Source of the DNA: CAZMLC01 sp964567125 | Lineage (GTDB): Bacteria > Verrucomicrobiota > Kiritimatiellia > RFP12 > UBA1067 | Length of the DNA stretch: 13,768 nt | NCBI GenBank assembly: GCA_964567125.1 | Contig: CAZMLC010000073.1 | Coordinates: forward strand, 1 to 13,768 | Direction of reading: 5' to 3' | Shown: positions 1 to 7,955 of the stretch, piece by piece | Numbering within the stretch: the stretch's first letter is position 1 | Layout of the letters: the number at the start of each line of letters is the position of its first letter | Translations under genes and position numbers: made by a program | Notes under the pieces: model-generated | Told to the model about the DNA's origin: nothing | Database searches by the model: none | Seen by the model: the letters and a program-made list of their open reading frames with translations, nothing else

Positions 1-4
1 AAAT

Positions 5-358
5 TGGTGGAGGCGGGGGGAGTCGAACCCCCGTCCGAAATAGTGTAGCCCGAGTTTCTACGCGCGTGTTCGGCCATTTAATCTCACCCCTGGGAATGCC
101 GGCTGACAGGCTCACCCAAGGGCCAGTGTCCACGATTATACAAGCTCGGACGTCCGGTCACACGACCTCCGGCAGGACCTGCTAATCGTCGCATCCCCGC
201 TCAGCAGACATCGGCGGTTCAACGTCGGGCCGTTAGTTAGGCCGCGAGTGCGAAGTTATCGTTCGCAGTTAGTGTTTTGATGGATATTTTACGGGGCCAA
301 CCATCATCCCCGGCGCGCCACTCAGTTTCCACGTATCCCGTCGAAACCAATCGCCCCC
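5..358 (-). ncRNA. ssrA: tmRNA (transfer-messenger RNA), one-piece
   Basis: This RNA rescues stalled ribosomes: it is charged with alanine, enters the empty A site and supplies a short reading frame that adds a degradation tag. Read on the minus strand, the 5' end carries the conserved GGTTTCGACGGG segment. The 3' end has a T arm (GGGGG-TTCGACT-CCCCC type) and an encoded CCA at bases 7-5. Seven acceptor pairs can be drawn (bases 358-352 with 9-15), including G3.U70 (bases 356 and 11), the identity element for alanyl-tRNA synthetase. A GGGG/CCCC hairpin near the 5' side fits pseudoknot 1. The tag frame at 266-237 encodes ANDNFALAA followed by TAA. The length of about 354 nt is normal for a one-piece tmRNA, and there is no sign of a split, permuted form. 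It lies downstream of the pil operon with its own promoter. Confidence 0.97.
237..266 (-). other. tmRNA tag-peptide reading frame (ANDNFALAA)
   Basis: Inside the tmRNA, nine sense codons starting GCG AAC GAT, followed by TAA, give the tag ANDNFALAA. The alanine carried by the tmRNA would precede it in tagged proteins. The ANDN start and the LAA end match the known tag pattern, in which the terminal LAA is read by ClpXP-type proteases. The tag is one residue shorter than the ten encoded residues of E. coli (ANDENYALAA). A second TAA follows at 235-233 in another frame. Confidence 0.9.
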
Positions 359-375
359 TAAAAGAGGTTTGAGAA

Positions 376-405
376 CTATAGCATAAAAAGAGGCCGCCTG
401 ACAAC
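376..405 (-). promoter_or_regulatory. Predicted sigma-70-type promoter of ssrA
   Basis: On the minus strand, TTGTCA (405-400) and TATAGT (381-376) are separated by 18 bases. They resemble the -35 consensus TTGACA (5 of 6 matches) and the -10 consensus TATAAT (5 of 6). Transcription would start near base 369, about ten bases before the mature tmRNA 5' end, leaving a short leader for RNase P to remove. The -35 box lies within the upstream arm of the terminator hairpin of the preceding operon. The spacing and sequence are seen directly; activity is inferred. Confidence 0.6.
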
Positions 406-428
406 CGAAACCTCGATTGTCAGGCGGC
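386..428 (-). terminator. Rho-independent terminator of the pil operon
   Basis: A perfect 12-bp inverted repeat, GCCGCCTGACAA and TTGTCAGGCGGC (394-405 and 417-428), encloses a loop of about 11 bases. On the minus strand it is followed by CTCTTTTTA. This GC-rich stem plus U tract is oriented to end transcription coming from pilT, whose stop lies 82 bases upstream. No T tract follows on the plus strand, so it looks one-directional. The 80 bases between this hairpin and the pilT stop show nothing else recognisable. Confidence 0.9.
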
Positions 429-509
429 AATGATCAGATGTCCATACTCATTAGGCAGGTGTAAACAGTAGTTATACTATTTTGAGCTGGATTATCCAAT
501 CAAAGTGTA

Positions 510-1595
510 CTAAACGATTTTCTTAAACGTGACGCCTGCGAGGCGGAACTTCGTTTCAAGGTCCGGCTTGTCCACGGCCTTGATATAGGCTTCTTCCGCC
601 GTGATCACACCGCGCGCAGCGAGGCGCGCCAGTTCATCGCCGAAATTCTGCATGCCGATATTCTTGCTCGTCTGAATCACGGAGGGCAGCATGTGCGTCT
701 TGGCTTCGCGGATGAGCGCAGCGACCGGACTATTGACGATCAGCACTTCCATTGCGGCAATGCGTCCACCGGCAATTTTCTTACACAGCGTTTGCGCCAC
801 AACCCCTTTCAGGGCGTCCGCCAACATGGAGCGAATCTGGTTTTGACGGTTCGCGGGGAATTTATCAACCATGCGCTCCACGGTCGAGACAGCGGTATTC
901 GTATGCAATGTCGCAAAGACAAGATGTCCGGTCTCTGCGGTTTCAAGGGCGATTTCCATGGTTTCAAGATCGCGGATTTCGCCAACGAGAACGATATCGG
1001 GATCTTCGCGTAACGCGGCGCGCAGCGCGCACGAAAAACTCAGCGTATCGCGATGAACTTCCCGCTGATTGACAATACACTTAGCCGGTTTATGCACGAA
1101 CTCAACAGGATCCTCAATGGTGATAAGGTGTTCGCTGCGATTGCGGTTGATGTAATCGACCATGGCCGCCAGGGTCGTTGACTTGCCTGAACCGGTCGGA
1201 CCCGTCACCACGACAAGCCCCTTCGAAAGCATGCAGAACTCTTTCAGCACATTAGGCAGGTTCAGCTCTTCAAAGGTCGGAATACGGTCCGGAATCACAC
1301 GGATGACCGTGCCATACCCGTTAATATCCTTGAACCCGTTGACGCGGAAACGCGCAAGTCCGGCAATCGCATAGGCGCAGTCCGTATCGTTTTTCTCAAG
1401 CAACTCGTTGGTGTTTTCCTGCGGCAGGAACTCCTTGAGCAAGGCCAGCACATCCTCGCTGCTCAGCTCACGTTCGCCAGGGAACGGCTGGATCACGCCA
1501 TGCACGCGCATGTGCGGTACGCGTTTTGCGGAAAGGTGCAAATCACTTCCCTGCGCTGACACCAAGGTCTGAAGGTAACGATCAATTTTTGCCAT
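510..1595 (-). CDS. pilT: Type IV pilus retraction ATPase PilT
   Basis: This is a hexameric cytoplasmic ATPase that disassembles type IV pili and so drives twitching motility or retraction. The 361 residues are normal length for PilT. An N-terminal PAS-like region (about 1-100) opens with the family's 'GSDLHLS' sequence. The core follows: Walker A GPTGSGKST (132-140), Asp box ITIEDPVEF (158-166), Walker B with IVLVGEIRD (201-209) and His box TGHLVFATLHTN (222-233). The C-terminal stretch with LIREAKTHMLPSVIQTS (294-310) corresponds to the PilT 'AIRNLIRE' region and separates it from the extension ATPase PilB. It is the last gene of the operon. Its ribosome binding site TAGGAA overlaps the TAG stop of the upstream large gene, suggesting translational coupling. 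The paralogue PilU is an alternative, but the full motif set favours PilT. Confidence 0.95.
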   Translation of the reverse strand: MAKIDRYLQTLVSAQGSDLHLSAKRVPHMRVHGVIQPFPGERELSSEDVLALLKEFLPQENTNELLEKNDTDCAYAIAGLARFRVNGFKDINGYGTVIRVIPDRIPTFEELNLPNVLKEFCMLSKGLVVVTGPTGSGKSTTLAAMVDYINRNRSEHLITIEDPVEFVHKPAKCIVNQREVHRDTLSFSCALRAALREDPDIVLVGEIRDLETMEIALETAETGHLVFATLHTNTAVSTVERMVDKFPANRQNQIRSMLADALKGVVAQTLCKKIAGGRIAAMEVLIVNSPVAALIREAKTHMLPSVIQTSKNIGMQNFGDELARLAARGVITAEEAYIKAVDKPDLETKFRLAGVTFKKIV

Positions 1596-1602
1596 AAGAT
1601 TC

Positions 1603-4600
1603 CTATTCCTTTGCGCGCAATTTGAAAAATCCTTGCGTTTGATCCGTCTGGACTTCTGTTATCACTTTGACAGCTCGGCTTCCATCCACGGTATCACCCA
1701 GCACATCGCGTTCAATGATCGGTAAAACCATCCAGCTGCTTTCAGGCGCACCCAGGTTCGTGCTGAACAGCACGTCATAATCCTGTCCCGGCGGGCACTC
1801 GAAGAAGAGCTCTACCGTTGTCGTCGGAACACTCCGCGCAAGCATCGCACTCATGCCGCTCACCGCGGATGAAAGGCGCGGCGTGATGTTCACGCTGACA
1901 AACTTCACCGCTTGCGTGGTTTGAGCCCCACTCGCGCCACTGGCTGAAACCGAACGGTAGGTTGCGCTCAGTACCACCTCGTGGTTGGGGACCGTCAAGG
2001 TGGGGGTTGGCGAAAGCGCACTGGTGAGACTGGAGACCGCATTGCCTTCCCAACTGTCAAACACAAGGTTCGTGTTCGCAGGCGGATCCGCGCGAAGCTG
2101 AACTTTCGTTCCGACAGGATAGATCCCCTTTTCAGCCTCTTTATCTAATTCGTACATGCCTTGTAGAACAAGCGGTAGCGTAAAGTTGGTAACCGACGCA
2201 TTTTCCAGGGTAATGAGACGCGTGGGCGTATAGACCAGATTTTTCACCCATGCGCAGTCCTGATTGACACTCACGCTGTAATCTTTGCTGTACTTGAAGG
2301 TGACCTCATACGGTTTCTTGAGGTTTGTTTCGCGGTCAAGCGTAATCAGATTCGTAATCACATAGTACTCGCCCCACCATTGTTTCTCTTTGCCCGAGAC
2401 GATAAGCGAGCCGCTGCCAAAATTATTCGTCGCACTGACAAAGTAATTCTTGCAGCTTTCACCATTCACAAAATACTCCAGCACATCGCAGCGCGCTTCC
2501 GAATCAGACGCCCATTGCCAGTAATAGACCCCGGTGCCCTTACGTTCAAACTGCAGCTGGGCGCAGGCGTTATTGGTGAGGTACGAGAATTGGCCGAACT
2601 GAACCGCCAGGGTGTTGTCCGGCGTATTGGTCGACCAGAAGACCCCGCCATCGGAACCTTCAAAGCCAGCTCCCTCTTTGTTGACATCGGGCAAGGGCTG
2701 TGCAAGATCATTCAACCCTAAGCTCGCAATCATGTCAGCGGGAATCCAGGTGATACGATCGATATAAATCGCATTATCCCCGACATTGTACGAACTGTCG
2801 CGCGAAAAGGTCATTGTCAGCGACGTCGCGCCAAACACATAGTTGGTGCACAAGCTCCATTCACCGTTCTTACCTGACACCTGTGAAATCGGCGTCCCAT
2901 TGACGGCAAGCCGCAAATTATCGTAGCGCACTTCCGCATTCCCTTTCCACCAGAAGAGCAACACGCCATCGCCCTTAAAGCTGTCAAAGGACAGTGAGAC
3001 GGATTGATTGGCCTTGACCTCCGCGCCGCCGAACTTCACAACAGCATCGTTGTAACGAACGCCGCCCGTACTTTCGGCTACAATGCCGTTCGTCGATGAC
3101 GTCGTGATGTTGAACGGCTGTCCCGCAATGGTCAGCGCGGATTCCAACTTCTCTTTTTCCGTCATTTCGCGGAAAATGGCCTCCACGCTCGCGGATTGAG
3201 CTGGCATAAAGCAGGTTGTAATCGCACTCAGCGCGTTAGAGAAAACAACGCCATCCTGCGACGTCCAGTGATCAAAGATTTGCCAGACCGAACCAGCCCC
3301 GGCAGCCAGACGGATCTCCGCGCCCTCCGGATAGAGGCCGCGCGGTTCACCGAACGACTCTGCGACGCCGATGCCCACGCTTCCCAGATCACGTCCGCCG
3401 ACAACCGTAAAACTGTATTCAGCCATTTTGTAGAGTGCAACCACACTGATTGAACGCTGCGGCATACTCAGTGTCGTGGTTGCGGCATGCACATCCGCAA
3501 GCGATTCAACGTCGCCGGACCATTGGTCGAACACATAGCCAGCCGGAGCTGTCTGCGCTGAAATCGTCACCGTGGTTCCAGCGCTATAGGTCCCGGATCC
3601 CGTTCCCAAGTTCACGGTGAGTGGATAGGTGTTCTGATAGACCGCGTAGATCGTAATATTGCGCATCGGGATTTGAACCGTCGTTGAGGCTAAATTGGTA
3701 TTCGCCATGCTTCCAACATCCCCAGCCCAACATTTGAAGATTTCATTGGACGAGGCGCTGTTCGCCGTAACAGGAACCCAATCGTTCACTTGATAGGAAC
3801 CGCTCCCCGTGCCATTGATCACAGTCAACTGTTTGGTCGCGAGACTCCAGGAGACATTGTCGATCCAAACGCAATCCTTGGCCATAATGCCACTCGCGTT
3901 CTTCGTGTACTTCCATTCGACGCGATGCACGCCTTGTGTCGCCAATTCAATGGTGTTGGTCACCCAACCGCTCTTTGCGCTGTTGCCGCTGATCCGCGTG
4001 GCCTCCACGCCATCGACGAGACATTGCGCGATATCCAGCGATTCGCACGAGGCATACCACTTAAACGTCAGCGTGCCGACCCCCTGAATCGAGGCCGAGA
4101 CGCTGACTGCCTTTGTATCCCCGACGAGCGGCGTTCCATCGCTGCGCAAACCGCCGAGTTTGACTGCGGTTCCCCCCGTTGCGTTGGTGGGCGCAGCCGA
4201 GTCAACAAAGCAAGCCTCATACCCATAAGGGAAGGGACGAGCAGCCCCCATGTTGCCCGAAAATCCGATATTCTGCGAATTCGGACCCAACTCCGCCTGC
4301 AATGCGGCCGGTACCCAAACGATGTTGGCGATCGCGCCGCAATCCTTGCCGCTCTGATCCGAAGCATCTTTCTCATAGCTCCAGCGGATGACGTGCGCGC
4401 CCGCACCAGCGACCTGCTGGGTCACAACAACGCTGCTGACCTCCCCGCTGATATTCGTAACATCCGTGCCATCCACGGAAAGCTTGAGCCAATCGTAATT
4501 CTTTTCACTGCTGACTTCCCATGAAAACGTGAGCGTCCCTGCATTTGTCCAGACTGTTTCAAGATACGCAATCCCGTTATTGCTGACAGGACCGAGCGTG

Positions 4601-5625
4601 ACCGCATAGCTATTGGTTAACGTCCCGGATGTCACGCTGATATTGGAATATCCCGTAACCTCGGGAAGCTGCAGCAGCGTCGTAACCGTTTTCCCGATCT
4701 GCAGCTCATAGGCGCCCAAATCAATGGCAGCGCCGTCAATACGCAGGCCGCGCGCGCCATCGGAGGCACTGTATGCAAACGCATTTGATCCAGCATCAAC
4801 GCAGGGTGATGCCACGGAAAGGGCGTAGGTTGTGTCGGCAAAGACCGGCGCGGCGCTGATACAGTGATCGGCGTCTGCAGGAAGAGGCGTCGTACAGGAG
4901 TACTCGAAAATCGAGGCATCCGCAAAACCAGCGCCCAGCGTTGCACCATGATTCTGATCGCCGTTATTGTAGACGATTGAATTGCGGACCCAGCTGCTCC
5001 ACACACCATCGCCGCGCGTCGTCAACGGATTGTTGTTGACAACCGTGCAGTTGACCAATGTGGTCCAATACGCACCACCTCCGCTAAATGCGAAGCCCCC
5101 GGTAATGACGCAGTTGTATGCAATTGCCGTACGATTTCCCTTGGGCGAGAAGAGCCCCCCGCCGTTGATGACAGGATCATCCCAGTCATTGATCGTCGTT
5201 TGATCGGTTGCCCCGTTTTGAAGGGTAAAGCCATCCAGCATACCGGCGCTCATATACACACAGCGGACAGCATTGCTGCCGATAGCAGGATACGATCCCG
5301 CAATAATCGTTTTGGCGGCACCTTCCAAGCTTTTCACAGTGATCGCGCGGGTAATCACCACGCGCGAGTAGCCCGATGCCGGTACAGACGTATACGCACC
5401 GGTTGCATAGGTTCCGGCACCAACCCACACACAGCCGCCTGTAGCCGTTGCATCGATCGCGCGCTGAAGCGTCGCGTACGGATTTCCGGCGGTGCCATCC
5501 CCCGTGGTGTCGCTGCCGGAAACAGCAACATAGTTTGTCGCTGACAGCGCACATACATGCGCAACGCTGCCCATCAGCATCAGGGCCGCTAAAAAAAGCG
5601 CTGAACGTGTGGCGTTAAAAGACAT
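1603..5625 (-). CDS. Large secreted multidomain protein (beta-helix, InlB-B-like repeats, jelly-roll-like modules)
   Basis: The function of this 1340-residue protein is not known to me; it is probably exported and surface-bound or released. It starts with a Sec signal peptide (about 1-26, hydrophobic core LFLAALMLMG, ending VCA). Next is a right-handed parallel beta-helix region (about 30-308) that opens 'YVAVSGSDTTGDGTAGNPYATLQRAID', a start typical of pectate-lyase-like and DUF1565 proteins. It has short N/G-rich coils but no catalytic residues that I can assign. Two jelly-roll-like modules (about 345-440 and 450-595) precede three InlB-B-like repeats (about 598-663, 667-733, 737-818). Two more modules (828-962, 985-1134) and a fourth repeat (1143-1224) follow. 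The last 100 residues resemble the C-terminal domain common in PVC secreted proteins, ending QGFFKLRAKE. There is no transmembrane anchor or LPXTG motif. The start has AGGAG six bases upstream, overlapping the secretin stop. Its place between secretin and pilT suggests a pilus-linked adhesin or a cargo of the secretin. Confidence 0.85.
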   Translation of the reverse strand: MSFNATRSALFLAALMLMGSVAHVCALSATNYVAVSGSDTTGDGTAGNPYATLQRAIDATATGGCVWVGAGTYATGAYTSVPASGYSRVVITRAITVKSLEGAAKTIIAGSYPAIGSNAVRCVYMSAGMLDGFTLQNGATDQTTINDWDDPVINGGGLFSPKGNRTAIAYNCVITGGFAFSGGGAYWTTLVNCTVVNNNPLTTRGDGVWSSWVRNSIVYNNGDQNHGATLGAGFADASIFEYSCTTPLPADADHCISAAPVFADTTYALSVASPCVDAGSNAFAYSASDGARGLRIDGAAIDLGAYELQIGKTVTTLLQLPEVTGYSNISVTSGTLTNSYAVTLGPVSNNGIAYLETVWTNAGTLTFSWEVSSEKNYDWLKLSVDGTDVTNISGEVSSVVVTQQVAGAGAHVIRWSYEKDASDQSGKDCGAIANIVWVPAALQAELGPNSQNIGFSGNMGAARPFPYGYEACFVDSAAPTNATGGTAVKLGGLRSDGTPLVGDTKAVSVSASIQGVGTLTFKWYASCESLDIAQCLVDGVEATRISGNSAKSGWVTNTIELATQGVHRVEWKYTKNASGIMAKDCVWIDNVSWSLATKQLTVINGTGSGSYQVNDWVPVTANSASSNEIFKCWAGDVGSMANTNLASTTVQIPMRNITIYAVYQNTYPLTVNLGTGSGTYSAGTTVTISAQTAPAGYVFDQWSGDVESLADVHAATTTLSMPQRSISVVALYKMAEYSFTVVGGRDLGSVGIGVAESFGEPRGLYPEGAEIRLAAGAGSVWQIFDHWTSQDGVVFSNALSAITTCFMPAQSASVEAIFREMTEKEKLESALTIAGQPFNITTSSTNGIVAESTGGVRYNDAVVKFGGAEVKANQSVSLSFDSFKGDGVLLFWWKGNAEVRYDNLRLAVNGTPISQVSGKNGEWSLCTNYVFGATSLTMTFSRDSSYNVGDNAIYIDRITWIPADMIASLGLNDLAQPLPDVNKEGAGFEGSDGGVFWSTNTPDNTLAVQFGQFSYLTNNACAQLQFERKGTGVYYWQWASDSEARCDVLEYFVNGESCKNYFVSATNNFGSGSLIVSGKEKQWWGEYYVITNLITLDRETNLKKPYEVTFKYSKDYSVSVNQDCAWVKNLVYTPTRLITLENASVTNFTLPLVLQGMYELDKEAEKGIYPVGTKVQLRADPPANTNLVFDSWEGNAVSSLTSALSPTPTLTVPNHEVVLSATYRSVSASGASGAQTTQAVKFVSVNITPRLSSAVSGMSAMLARSVPTTTVELFFECPPGQDYDVLFSTNLGAPESSWMVLPIIERDVLGDTVDGSRAVKVITEVQTDQTQGFFKLRAKE

Positions 5626-5634
5626 AGGACGCTC

Positions 5635-7419
5635 CTATTTCTCGTCAGCAGTGACGGGTTTCTGCGCGCCATCTTCGACGGTGCGTGCAGTGTCATTCGT
5701 GGCTGCCGGGGCAACATTCTCGTTTGCCGGCTGGGTTACAGCGGGTGCAGGCGTCACAGCCTTTTTTTCGACAGGATCTTTTTCAACAGGACGCACATCC
5801 AACTTCATGAACTCCTCGCGCGTCTGGTCGCCGGGTTCCTTGCGTTGTTTCAGCAAGATCTCGCGTCCCAGAATAGAATTTTTGGGCAAGCCGACGCCTT
5901 CATCCATATGCAGCGGATTGGCAATGCCGACGGTCACAAAAATAACGATCTCATGCTGCTCCTTGACGCGACTCTTCCAGCCGAAGAGATAATCGCCGAG
6001 CCAGGGGATTTTGCGCAGATAGGGAATACCTGAATCGACACTGGTTTCTGACGTACGCGTCAAACCGCCGATCACGGCTGTATAGCCATCGTTCATCGTG
6101 AAAATGGTCTTGATGCGGCGGAAGTTGATGATGGGATACTGAACCATGGCGGTCCCGGTGTCGACACCCTGAATCTCGGTATAGCCCTTCAGATCGCTGA
6201 TCGACGGTTCAATATCGACGGTGATCAACCCCGTGGGGCTGACGCGGGGCGTCACTTCGAGGGTAATACCATAGCTGAAGAAGGAGTCGCCTTTAAAGAG
6301 CTCGCCGGGAATCGCCATGATTTCAGAGGAGACCGAGTCGCGTCCGTTGTCGGAGGCAGCCGCCTGGAAGCTCATTTTGATATAGGGCTCCTTGGTGGTC
6401 ATATCCACAATCGCCTTTTGCTCATTCGCCACGATGACCTTCGGATTGGAGAAGATCGAAACGCCATCCATCTGTTCGAAGGCGTTTAGCGCAAGGCGGA
6501 ACTTGTCCGCAGTCAACTGACCGGTGATGGCGCGTGTTTTCAACCGATTGATCGAATTATCGAGGAGCTCTCCCGTGGGGACATACGTGCTATAGGTTGT
6601 GGTGTTGACCGTTGATCCCAGCGTTGAGGATGAACCTGCGCCGGTGGTGGATGAACTGGAACTTGCGGTCGACCCGCCGGTGGTCTCGCGCACACCTTTA
6701 TCGATATAACGGCCGGAGGTGTTATCCGTTGTCTTGGTGTTGCTGAGGCTTACACCCATGTTTTCAGCGGTCACGCCCCACCCGTCGCCCCCTAAGCTAT
6801 CCCACTTCAAACCTAACTGCCGTGAAGCACTGGCGGTAAGTTCCATAAACCGCGCCTCGATATAGACCTGTTGCTGCGCCTTATCGACAATCTCGATAAT
6901 GCGGCCACACTCTTCAACGATTTTCTCGGTGCCCGTAATGATAATGGCATTCGCCTGCGCATATGCGGCGACCGTCACAAATTTCGGATCAAATGCGCGC
7001 ATCAGCATGTTGGTAATGTCGCCGGCCTTGGCATGCAGCAGTTCAAACGTCCTGGTGACCCGCGGGATCTCGAGCGATTTCGGGACGATCACATAGATGC
7101 CGCTGTCCGCAGGCTGTTCGAGCGCCTGCAAATTCTGCGGCTCTAAGATGGAGGCCAGTCCCTGTTTCCAGGGGACATTGTCCAAGCGCATGCTCACCAC
7201 GATCGAACTCAGGTTCGTTCCCCCTGAAACAATATTGACGCCGGTCGAATCGCGAAACGCTTTGATCACATCAGGCAGCGGCGTTTCGTTAAACGAAAGA
7301 CTGACCGTTGTATCATCATGCACGGCGCGAGGCTTCTCATTGGCATTGGTCACGCCTACCAGCAGACAGAATAAACCGGCCGCAATCATCATGAATCGTT
7401 GTGCTGACATTTTTTTCAT
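5635..7419 (-). CDS. pilQ: Type IV pilus secretin, PilQ-like
   Basis: This forms the outer-membrane ring through which the pilus fibre passes. A signal peptide (about 1-26) is followed by an STN-type domain (about 38-113, 'VSLSFNETPLPDVIKAFRDSTGVNIV') and a secretin N domain (about 122-180, ending in 'AYAQANAIIITGTEKIVEECGRIIEIVDKA'). The secretin core (183-500) opens 'QQVYIEARFMEL' and holds 'AVIGGLTR' and the signature IPWLGDYLFGWKS (471-483) before EIVIFVTVGI. A Ser/Thr/Gly-rich insert (about 245-280) lies where secretins have a flexible loop. A charged, Pro/Ala-rich tail of about 85 residues follows the core and is not part of the fold. At 594 residues it is shorter than proteobacterial PilQ and lacks N-terminal AMIN domains. 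Gene order after the PilP-like gene favours PilQ over the type II secretin GspD, but the sequence alone cannot fully separate them. Confidence 0.88.
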   Translation of the reverse strand: MKKMSAQRFMMIAAGLFCLLVGVTNANEKPRAVHDDTTVSLSFNETPLPDVIKAFRDSTGVNIVSGGTNLSSIVVSMRLDNVPWKQGLASILEPQNLQALEQPADSGIYVIVPKSLEIPRVTRTFELLHAKAGDITNMLMRAFDPKFVTVAAYAQANAIIITGTEKIVEECGRIIEIVDKAQQQVYIEARFMELTASASRQLGLKWDSLGGDGWGVTAENMGVSLSNTKTTDNTSGRYIDKGVRETTGGSTASSSSSTTGAGSSSTLGSTVNTTTYSTYVPTGELLDNSINRLKTRAITGQLTADKFRLALNAFEQMDGVSIFSNPKVIVANEQKAIVDMTTKEPYIKMSFQAAASDNGRDSVSSEIMAIPGELFKGDSFFSYGITLEVTPRVSPTGLITVDIEPSISDLKGYTEIQGVDTGTAMVQYPIINFRRIKTIFTMNDGYTAVIGGLTRTSETSVDSGIPYLRKIPWLGDYLFGWKSRVKEQHEIVIFVTVGIANPLHMDEGVGLPKNSILGREILLKQRKEPGDQTREEFMKLDVRPVEKDPVEKKAVTPAPAVTQPANENVAPAATNDTARTVEDGAQKPVTADEK

Positions 7420-7449
7420 ACGCTCACCCTTTCTAAAAATCCGTACGTT

Positions 7450-7947
7450 CTATTTTTGCACAGGCGGAGGTTGCACCCCGATGCGCACCGCATCGACACG
7501 TTTAAAATTGACCTGCCGATAGTTTGGAATTTCGATCGTCCACGTAAAAACAATGGCCTGATTGGTCACCGAGAGATGCATGCCGGATGCATACAAATTG
7601 CGATTGATCATGACAAAATCACGCTCGCGGTTCAGTGCATCCGACGTGGATCGCACAAAGCCATCCACGTTCAATTTTTTTTGCGCATCAGCCCATTCTT
7701 GATCCTGAACTTTCTCGCGTTCTGCTTTTGATTTTTCCTGCGCTTTTAACTGTGCCGCGGCATCCTCAATGGAAAGCGTCTCCTCAGGATTCTTTTTTTC
7801 CGGTTCAGCACGATGATAGCCAATCGGCAAAAAGGGATCACGCGCCCACGCACCCCCTACGGCAGCGCCCACGTGGACGCTGATCGCAACGATCAGAAAC
7901 CGTTGTAAACGTCGCATCGTATAATCGCTCTGTTTTTGTGCAAACAT
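7450..7947 (-). CDS. Small exported PilP-like protein
   Basis: This is a 165-residue protein in the position of pilP, between pilO and the secretin, where PilP normally bridges the inner-membrane complex to the secretin. A signal or anchor segment (about 11-35, RRLQRFLIVAISVHVGAAVGGAWA) is followed by RDPFLP (36-41), like the 'RNPF' motif after the PilP leader. A Lys/Glu-rich helical stretch (about 45-92) leads to a small beta domain (93-156, 'LNVDGFVRS...VMINRNLYASGMHLSV') reminiscent of the PilP/GspC homology region. There is no lipobox cysteine, so unlike classical PilP it is not a lipoprotein. The first ATG is chosen because AGGGAA lies four bases upstream, overlapping the pilO stop; the internal ATG at 7917 lacks a good site. 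The assignment rests on position, RDPF and fold pattern. Confidence 0.72.
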   Translation of the reverse strand: MFAQKQSDYTMRRLQRFLIVAISVHVGAAVGGAWARDPFLPIGYHRAEPEKKNPEETLSIEDAAAQLKAQEKSKAEREKVQDQEWADAQKKLNVDGFVRSTSDALNRERDFVMINRNLYASGMHLSVTNQAIVFTWTIEIPNYRQVNFKRVDAVRIGVQPPPVQK

Positions 7948-7955
7948 ACCATTCC

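Noticed and set aside
5..60. The ssrA 3' end as an attachment site for an integrated element.
   Set aside because: ssrA ends are common integration sites, but no integrase gene or second copy of the end is visible in the window.
5..80. A possible plain tRNA gene at the window start (T arm and CCA).
   Set aside because: The T arm and acceptor belong to the tRNA-like end of the tmRNA; there is no anticodon arm, and the 5' half is 300 bases away.
3790..4524. A 244-codon open frame on the plus strand inside the giant gene.
   Set aside because: It lies wholly antisense to a gene with a signal peptide and clear domains, has no ribosome binding site or recognisable motif, and its arginine-rich mix is typical of a shadow frame.
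5635..7419. A type II secretion secretin (GspD) rather than PilQ.
   Set aside because: Neighbouring pilM, pilN, pilO and pilT favour a type IV pilus, although the pseudopilins across the divergent region leave a mixed system possible.
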